The notes below the pieces were generated by a model. That model made no database searches. It was not told the origin of the DNA and saw only the letters and a list, made by a program, of their open reading frames with translations. Positions 7,226-13,185 of a DNA stretch of 13,185 bases are shown piece by piece; within the stretch, counting starts at the first letter, position 1; each line of letters opens with the position of its first letter. Source of the DNA: SAR86 cluster bacterium (GTDB lineage Bacteria > Pseudomonadota > Gammaproteobacteria > SAR86 > D2472); contig JAQWJG010000048.1 in NCBI GenBank assembly GCA_029248485.1, positions 1-13,185 on the forward strand. The letters run 5' to 3'. A program made the position numbers and the translations under genes.

Positions 7226-8491
7226 TTAATCCCTTATCTGACCATCACCGGAAACAATGTATTTAAAGCTCGTTAGTTGATCAACACCAACTGGACCTCT
7301 AGCATGGAATTTTCCTGTTGCAATACCTATTTCACCACCAAGACCAAATTCACCACCATCAGCAAATTGGGTTGAAGCATTAATCATTACAATTGCGCTA
7401 TCGATAGATTTTGTAAATTTTGCTTGAATATCTTTATTCTCACTAATTACAGATTCTGTATGACCTGTTCCAAATTTTTGAATGTGTTCAATCGCCTCAT
7501 CAACGTTTGCAACAGATTTGATGCTTACGATTGGTGCAAGGTATTCAGTTGACCAATCATCCTCTGAGGCTGCCACAGCCCTGTCATCAAAACCAATAGT
7601 TTTCTCGCAGCATCTAATTTCACACTTTTCATTTGAAAGAGAATTAACTAATCTAGGCACAAAGGATGAGGAAACTTTTTCATGTATTAGTATTGTTTCA
7701 ACAGCACCGCAAATACCTGTCCTTCTCATTTTTGCATTTATACAAACAGATAAAGCTTTTTCTTCATCGGCATGTTCATCCACGAATATATGACAGATAC
7801 CTTCTAGGTGACCAAACACAGGTACTTTTGCAGACCTTTCAACTTCCGCAACAAGACTTTTACCACCCCTTGGAACTATGACATCAATAGATCCATTTAA
7901 CCCTTCTAACATCATGGTTGCAGCTTCTCTGGTTTCATGAGGAACTATTTGTATACATTCTTCAGGTAGGTCTGCTCTTTTAAGTGCATTTTGAAGAGAG
8001 TCAACAATTGCCATGGCAGATCTAAGTCCGTCTTTACCACTGCGTAAAATTACAGCATTGCCAGATTTTAGACACAAGCCTCCAGCGTCTGCAGCAACAT
8101 TAGGCCTGCTTTCAAAAATTAAGCCTATAACTCCTAAAGGGGTTGCAACTCTGGAAATTTTCAAGCCGTTTGGTCTGTCCCAAGAGGAGAGCACTCTGCC
8201 TATCGGATCTTTAAATGATTTAATTTCATTCAAGGTATCACACATTCCTTGAAGCCTTTCTTTATCCAGAGCCAAACGATCAATAAAAGCTTCATCTTTG
8301 TTATTGCCTGCTGCAGCCTTGATATCAAGTTGATTAGCTAAAAGAATTTCATCTGAATTTTCTTTTATAGCTTCGATTGCAAAGTCAAAAAATTTATTTT
8401 TTTGATTGCTTGTTACGGTATTGAGTATTGAGCTAGCACTTTTTGCTTTGAGACCTATTTCAAACAATGATGTTGTAAGTTTTGTGTTCAT
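7226..8491 (-). CDS. proA: Gamma-glutamyl phosphate reductase
   Basis: ProA catalyses the NADPH-dependent reduction of gamma-glutamyl phosphate to glutamate semialdehyde, step two of proline synthesis (421 aa; E. coli 417). The aldehyde-dehydrogenase-fold blocks are all present: GVIGLIFESRPNV at 120-132, LKSGNAVILRSGKD at 141-154, VFGHLEGICHIFVD at 225-238 and MRRTGICGAVETILIH with the catalytic Cys261. The C-terminal signature GEIGIATGKFHARGPVG runs at 386-402. It begins inside the proB stop (ATGA on the minus strand), so the two are translationally coupled. Its stop lies one base from the stop of rsmJ, leaving no room for a terminator, so the transcript probably runs antisense into rsmJ. 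Confidence 0.98.
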   Translation of the reverse strand: MNTKLTTSLFEIGLKAKSASSILNTVTSNQKNKFFDFAIEAIKENSDEILLANQLDIKAAAGNNKDEAFIDRLALDKERLQGMCDTLNEIKSFKDPIGRVLSSWDRPNGLKISRVATPLGVIGLIFESRPNVAADAGGLCLKSGNAVILRSGKDGLRSAMAIVDSLQNALKRADLPEECIQIVPHETREAATMMLEGLNGSIDVIVPRGGKSLVAEVERSAKVPVFGHLEGICHIFVDEHADEEKALSVCINAKMRRTGICGAVETILIHEKVSSSFVPRLVNSLSNEKCEIRCCEKTIGFDDRAVAASEDDWSTEYLAPIVSIKSVANVDEAIEHIQKFGTGHTESVISENKDIQAKFTKSIDSAIVMINASTQFADGGEFGLGGEIGIATGKFHARGPVGVDQLTSFKYIVSGDGQIRD

Positions 8492-9270
8492 TTTTTAATA
8501 AACCATGTTTGTTTGGTTCTAGTGCTAATATTTCTTATTGGTTTTTTGTTCTTTCCTGACGCAATAACCATTGCACATTTATTCTTTAAACAGATTTCAG
8601 CTGCATCTATTTTAGAAATCATTCCGCCTTTACCCATCTGACTTGCATGACCGGCCATCATTTTAATCTTCGGTGTAATTTTACCAACCTCCTTAATAAG
8701 CGAACCACGCTTTCGGGTTTGCATGTCTTTTTCAGAATTATAAAGTCCCTCAACAGTAGATAAGATAATTAACAAATCTGCGCCTATAAGTTTTGCTACC
8801 TTTGATGCTAGCAGATCGTTGTCACCAAACTTAATTTCATCAGTTGCCGTAGTGTCATTTTCATTGATGATTGGTAGACATCCCACTTCCAATAACTTAT
8901 TGACAGTTTGTCGGGCATTTTTAGATGAAAGCTTTAGCTCTGTATCTCTTGGAGTTAAAAGAATTTGACTAATAGGTATAGAAAATTTATTAAGGTGTTT
9001 CTTCCATGCAGACATTAATTCGATCTGACCATGCGCAGCCAAAGCCTGTGATTCAGGAAGGGTTAAATTTTCAGAAAATTTAATTTTTTTTCTACCAAGC
9101 GCAATCGCGCCTGAAGATACAATTAAAACTTCTTTACCATTTTTTATCAGCCATGCTACATCTTCGCTGATTGAGGAAAGAATAGTGTGATTGACCCTTC
9201 CATCAGAGTCGGCAAGCACGGCAGAACCAATCTTAATGACTATGCGGTTATATGAAGTTATGCTGTGCAT
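8488..9270 (-). CDS. proB: Glutamate 5-kinase, short form without PUA domain
   Basis: ProB phosphorylates glutamate to gamma-glutamyl phosphate, the first and feedback-controlled step of proline synthesis (260 aa). The amino-acid kinase fold is complete: RIVIKIGSAVL (9-19), VSSGAIALGR (51-60), NENDT (136-140), FGDNDLLASKVA (148-159), STVEGLY (171-177) and GKGGMISKIDAAEI (213-226). It stops where the kinase domain ends. E. coli ProB has 367 residues and a C-terminal PUA domain, which is absent here; kinase-only ProB is known in other bacteria. There is no frameshift sign: the TGA overlaps the proA start. The ATG at 9270 has no good Shine-Dalgarno site, but a TATAAT box lies just upstream. Confidence 0.96.
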   Translation of the reverse strand: MHSITSYNRIVIKIGSAVLADSDGRVNHTILSSISEDVAWLIKNGKEVLIVSSGAIALGRKKIKFSENLTLPESQALAAHGQIELMSAWKKHLNKFSIPISQILLTPRDTELKLSSKNARQTVNKLLEVGCLPIINENDTTATDEIKFGDNDLLASKVAKLIGADLLIILSTVEGLYNSEKDMQTRKRGSLIKEVGKITPKIKMMAGHASQMGKGGMISKIDAAEICLKNKCAMVIASGKNKKPIRNISTRTKQTWFIKK

Positions 9271-9295
9271 TTTTTAGCTTAGTAATACAATAACT

Positions 9296-9299
9296 AGGA
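9296..9299 (+). promoter_or_regulatory. Shine-Dalgarno-like site of the lipoprotein gene
   Basis: AGGA lies 9 nt before the ATG at 9309, a workable Shine-Dalgarno site that supports this start. It overlaps the minus-strand -10 box of proBA. A plus-strand TACAAT at 9286-9291 could be the lipoprotein gene's -10 box, but no convincing -35 goes with it. Confidence 0.45.
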
Positions 9300-9304
9300 T
9301 TATA
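9299..9304 (-). promoter_or_regulatory. Probable -10 box of the proBA promoter
   Basis: On the minus strand bases 9304-9299 read TATAAT, a perfect sigma-70 -10 hexamer. It lies 28 bases ahead of the proB start and would give a leader of about 20 nt. No good -35 hexamer is visible at 16-18 bp spacing (TTGTGT at 15 bp is the nearest), and the region is A+T-rich, so chance is possible. A promoter is nevertheless expected in this 38-bp divergent spacer, because proB is the first gene of its unit. Confidence 0.45.
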
Positions 9305-9308
9305 AAAA

Positions 9309-11150
9309 ATGATATTTAAACACAATAAAAATATTTCAAGAAATTTCATAGTATTTTATTGCTTAGTATTTTTTTTGTCCTCATGCGGGGGCGGGGGCGG
9401 AAGTGGTAATAGTAGCTCAATTGCTCAACCAAATCCCTTAACTTTTTCGGTATCTAGCTTGCCATCATCGGTAGAAAGTTATGATTTAACTTCTTTGCAA
9501 GTTATTTCGAGTATTGATGAATGTAAATTTCAAATAGACAGTGAAGATTTTTTATGGATAAGCTCTTCAGATGGAAAAAACTTTAATTTTAGAGCACCAA
9601 TAATATACGTTAACAGCAAAGATTTTACTTTTAACGTATCTGCCATAAGAAATACTTCTAAACCTGAGTGCACAGGCTCAAAAACTTTAATGCTCAATGT
9701 TGCAAGACATCAAACACAGTTCATTCCTGATCCCGAACCAAGCAATATTCCATATCTCAGCACTCCATTTTTTACTGCTCACGATGTCGGATTTGGAGGT
9801 ATAGAAATTACAGACAGATATTCAGCCACAGTTTGTTATCCAACCGAAAATGATTGCGTCACATATAACAATGAGTTATTTGGTCAGGATGCTCATAACA
9901 TAGCAACCGGAGATTTTAATGGTGACGGTTATGAAGATTTTGTGGTTTCCTGGGCTATTTTTCCGCACACAATCGATCAAAGTAAAAAAATTTATGGACC
10001 AATCAACATATATTTAAACGATCAAAATGGTGGATTTGCTGAGGACTTAAATCTCTATGCAGCATCAAATGCTCCCAAACATCCTTTTGCTTATAGGTTA
10101 GTTGTTGATGATCTAAATGGTGATGGCTTGGATGATATCTTTGCAGGATCTATGGGATTGTCTGTTAAGCAGGATAAGAGATGGGGAATTGACCCATACC
10201 CACATTTTTTATTGCTATCAAACACACTAGGGAAGTTTGAGGAAAGTTCAGCAAATATAAATGATGAAAATAATGGACTGGGACAACTTTGCAGATTTGC
10301 TCATGATGCAAGTGGCGGAGATCCAGATGGTGATGGCGATATTGATCTTTTTGCTTGCAACATGTTACTAGTGAATGATGGAGAGGGTAGATTTACCATT
10401 CATCCATTCCTTAACCTTGAATGGAATTATCAATATGGAAGCCCAATGAGCAGTCTTTTAGCAGACTTAAATAATGATGGGTTTGATGACATTATTTTTT
10501 GGAATTTCAATGACAGATGGAATTTTGATCAAAATCCTGAGGAAGGCTTTACTTTGCTTAGCAATGGCACTAAAGAAATTCAAAACTGGAAAAAAATACC
10601 CATACCACCTGGTCCATTTGGTATCAATAAAACTAAATACAATCATGCCGCTAAGGGAGATCTAAATAACGATGGTTTTATGGATGTTGCAGTTGGAATA
10701 ACCAGGGCGCATCCCTATTATGAAGGCGCGTATGTGCAAATCTTACTAAATGATGGTTCTGGAAATCTTGTAGATGAGACTGATGCACGTTTTCCTAACC
10801 AAGAAAGAGCGGCTAATCATCATGGAGAGAGCAACATCTATATTCTAGACATGAACTTAGATGGAGCCCTTGATATCATTCATTCAACACGAGATTTTCA
10901 AAGTAGCTTTCATGGAGCACATGTTGCAATTAATGATGGAGTGGGTAATTTTAGATCTTTACCAAATTCTACCTTTCCTAATCGGCCTGTATCGTTCAAT
11001 GGCAACAACGATTCTTTATTTAAAGGCGTCCCAATTGATGCAGATAAGCTTGGTTGTCTTGACCTAATCTCAACGACTGACAGTTGGCAAGATGAAAGCA
11101 CAACAAGAAATTATCTCTTTTCAATACTTAATACCGATTGTAGTTATTAA
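9309..11150 (+). CDS. Predicted lipoprotein with seven FG-GAP/VCBS-type repeats
   Basis: This is an exported protein of 613 aa with no assigned function. The N-terminus has a short basic region, a hydrophobic core (about 13-23) and a lipobox LSSC with Cys26 as the lipidation site. A GGGGGSG linker follows, so it is probably anchored to the outer membrane. Residues 40-150 look like a beta-rich domain without a family I can name, with scattered cysteines (72, 121). From about 196 to 590 there are seven Asp-rich loops: DFNGDG (202), DLNGDG (268), DPDGDG (338), DLNNDG (386), DLNNDG (451), DMNLDG (514) and a degenerate DADKLG (577). Each is followed by a short hydrophobic strand. These calcium-binding FG-GAP/VCBS loops suggest a seven-bladed beta-propeller for surface binding or adhesion; substrate and role are unknown. 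It diverges from proB, and its stop lies 12 bp from the tRNA-Leu 3' end. Confidence 0.9.
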   Translation: MIFKHNKNISRNFIVFYCLVFFLSSCGGGGGSGNSSSIAQPNPLTFSVSSLPSSVESYDLTSLQVISSIDECKFQIDSEDFLWISSSDGKNFNFRAPIIYVNSKDFTFNVSAIRNTSKPECTGSKTLMLNVARHQTQFIPDPEPSNIPYLSTPFFTAHDVGFGGIEITDRYSATVCYPTENDCVTYNNELFGQDAHNIATGDFNGDGYEDFVVSWAIFPHTIDQSKKIYGPINIYLNDQNGGFAEDLNLYAASNAPKHPFAYRLVVDDLNGDGLDDIFAGSMGLSVKQDKRWGIDPYPHFLLLSNTLGKFEESSANINDENNGLGQLCRFAHDASGGDPDGDGDIDLFACNMLLVNDGEGRFTIHPFLNLEWNYQYGSPMSSLLADLNNDGFDDIIFWNFNDRWNFDQNPEEGFTLLSNGTKEIQNWKKIPIPPGPFGINKTKYNHAAKGDLNNDGFMDVAVGITRAHPYYEGAYVQILLNDGSGNLVDETDARFPNQERAANHHGESNIYILDMNLDGALDIIHSTRDFQSSFHGAHVAINDGVGNFRSLPNSTFPNRPVSFNGNNDSLFKGVPIDADKLGCLDLISTTDSWQDESTTRNYLFSILNTDCSY

Positions 11151-11162
11151 AGTTAAGTAGCT

Positions 11163-11247
11163 TGGTGCCCCATACCTGAGTCGAACAGGTACTCCCGAAG
11201 GAACGCGATTTTGAATCGCGCGCGTCTACCAATTCCGCCAATGGGGC
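11163..11247 (-). tRNA. tRNA-Leu, anticodon CAA (reads UUG)
   Basis: The 85-base minus-strand gene folds as a class II tRNA. The 7-bp acceptor stem is GCCCCAT with ATGGGGC, discriminator A, and CCA is encoded. The D arm is GCGGAATTGGTAGACGC. The 5-bp anticodon stem CGCGA/TCGCG closes the loop TTCAAAA, giving anticodon CAA. A long variable arm TCC-TTCG-GGA and the T arm ACCTG-TTCGACT-CAGGT complete it. The sequence GATTCAAAATC around the anticodon is the same as in the E. coli Leu(CAA) tRNA. The gene is divergent from queA and convergent with the lipoprotein gene. No U-tract terminator follows its 3' end in the 12-bp gap. Confidence 0.97.
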
Positions 11248-11256
11248 ACGGCGGTC

Positions 11257-11285
11257 ATTGTAGCTGAGTTCAACATCTTTTAGAA
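11257..11285 (-). promoter_or_regulatory. Probable promoter of tRNA-Leu
   Basis: On the minus strand, TTCTAA (11285-11280) and TACAAT (11262-11257) are separated by 17 bp. Three of six and five of six bases match the sigma-70 consensus. After the -10 comes the G+C-rich stretch GACCGCC, like the discriminator of stable-RNA promoters under stringent control. It stands out in such an A+T-rich sequence. The predicted start is about 2-4 nt before the mature tRNA 5' end, so the 5' leader would be very short. The assignment rests on sequence match only. Confidence 0.5.
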
Positions 11286-11286
11286 T
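11258..11286 (+). promoter_or_regulatory. Probable promoter of queA-tgt
   Basis: TTGTAG (11258-11263) and TAGAAT (11281-11286) are spaced by 17 bp. Three of six and five of six bases match the sigma-70 consensus. Transcription would start near 11292-11293, only about 5 nt before the queA ATG at 11298, where no Shine-Dalgarno site is visible, so the message could be nearly leaderless. Its two hexamers coincide with those of the opposing tRNA promoter. Confidence 0.45.
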
Positions 11287-11297
11287 TAGCACCTCGC

Positions 11298-13185
<1,888 letters not shown>

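Noticed and set aside
7482..8252. Three open frames on the plus strand opposite proA
   Set aside because: They are antisense to conserved ProA blocks, lack start signals and show no family resemblance.
10474..11101. Small open frames on both strands within the lipoprotein gene
   Set aside because: They are out-of-frame readings of the repeated Asp-rich loops; the main frame is continuous with a signal sequence and full repeat set.
11166..11247. Palindromic C+G-rich stretch between the lipoprotein gene and queA as a terminator or repeat element
   Set aside because: It is fully explained by the stems of tRNA-Leu(CAA), and no T-run follows.
11268..11273. TTGAAC on the minus strand as a -35 box for tRNA-Leu
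   Set aside because: It lies only 5 bp from the TACAAT -10 box, far too close for a sigma-70 promoter.

Overview
The window reads as core chromosome of a streamlined, A+T-rich gammaproteobacterium. The grounds are: the order lepA-lepB-rnc-era-recO-acpS, the presence of rsmJ (mainly a gammaproteobacterial 16S rRNA methyltransferase), and extreme packing. By my coordinates only about 110 of 13185 bases lie outside genes. A marine surface-water lineage such as SAR86 would fit, but that is inference, not proven by any marker here.

Layout. (1) 1-7224, plus strand: one continuous run of ten genes, lepA (3' part), lepB, rnc, era, recO, acpS, adk, tsaB, uppP and rsmJ. They are joined by overlaps of 1-11 nt or gaps of 4-5 nt and probably form one or a few transcripts. 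The pdxJ gene that usually sits between recO and acpS in this group is absent. (2) 7226-9270, minus strand: proB-proA, the first two steps of proline synthesis, converging on rsmJ with a single base between stop codons. (3) 9309-11150, plus strand: a predicted outer lipoprotein with about seven FG-GAP/VCBS-type calcium-loop repeats, the only gene here that is not housekeeping. (4) 11163-11247, minus strand: tRNA-Leu(CAA). (5) 11298-13185, plus strand: queA and the first 290 codons of tgt, which are successive enzymes of queuosine tRNA modification.

The genes mostly serve translation and the envelope. LepA, RNase III, Era and RsmJ act in ribosome assembly and RNA processing. TsaB, QueA and Tgt modify tRNA. 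LepB and UppP serve protein export and cell-wall lipid recycling. AcpS and Adk serve lipid and nucleotide metabolism.

I found no CRISPR array, insertion sequence, toxin pair, phage gene or defence system, and nothing that amounts to a new multi-gene system. The observations most worth checking are: two enzymes with substitutions at normally near-invariant active-site positions (Adk FPRT to GIRT; RNase III Asp to Gly), a pair of apparently nested, face-to-face promoters between tRNA-Leu and queA, and the seven-repeat lipoprotein with a G-rich tract just after its lipobox. No stretch over 300 bases lacks a gene.
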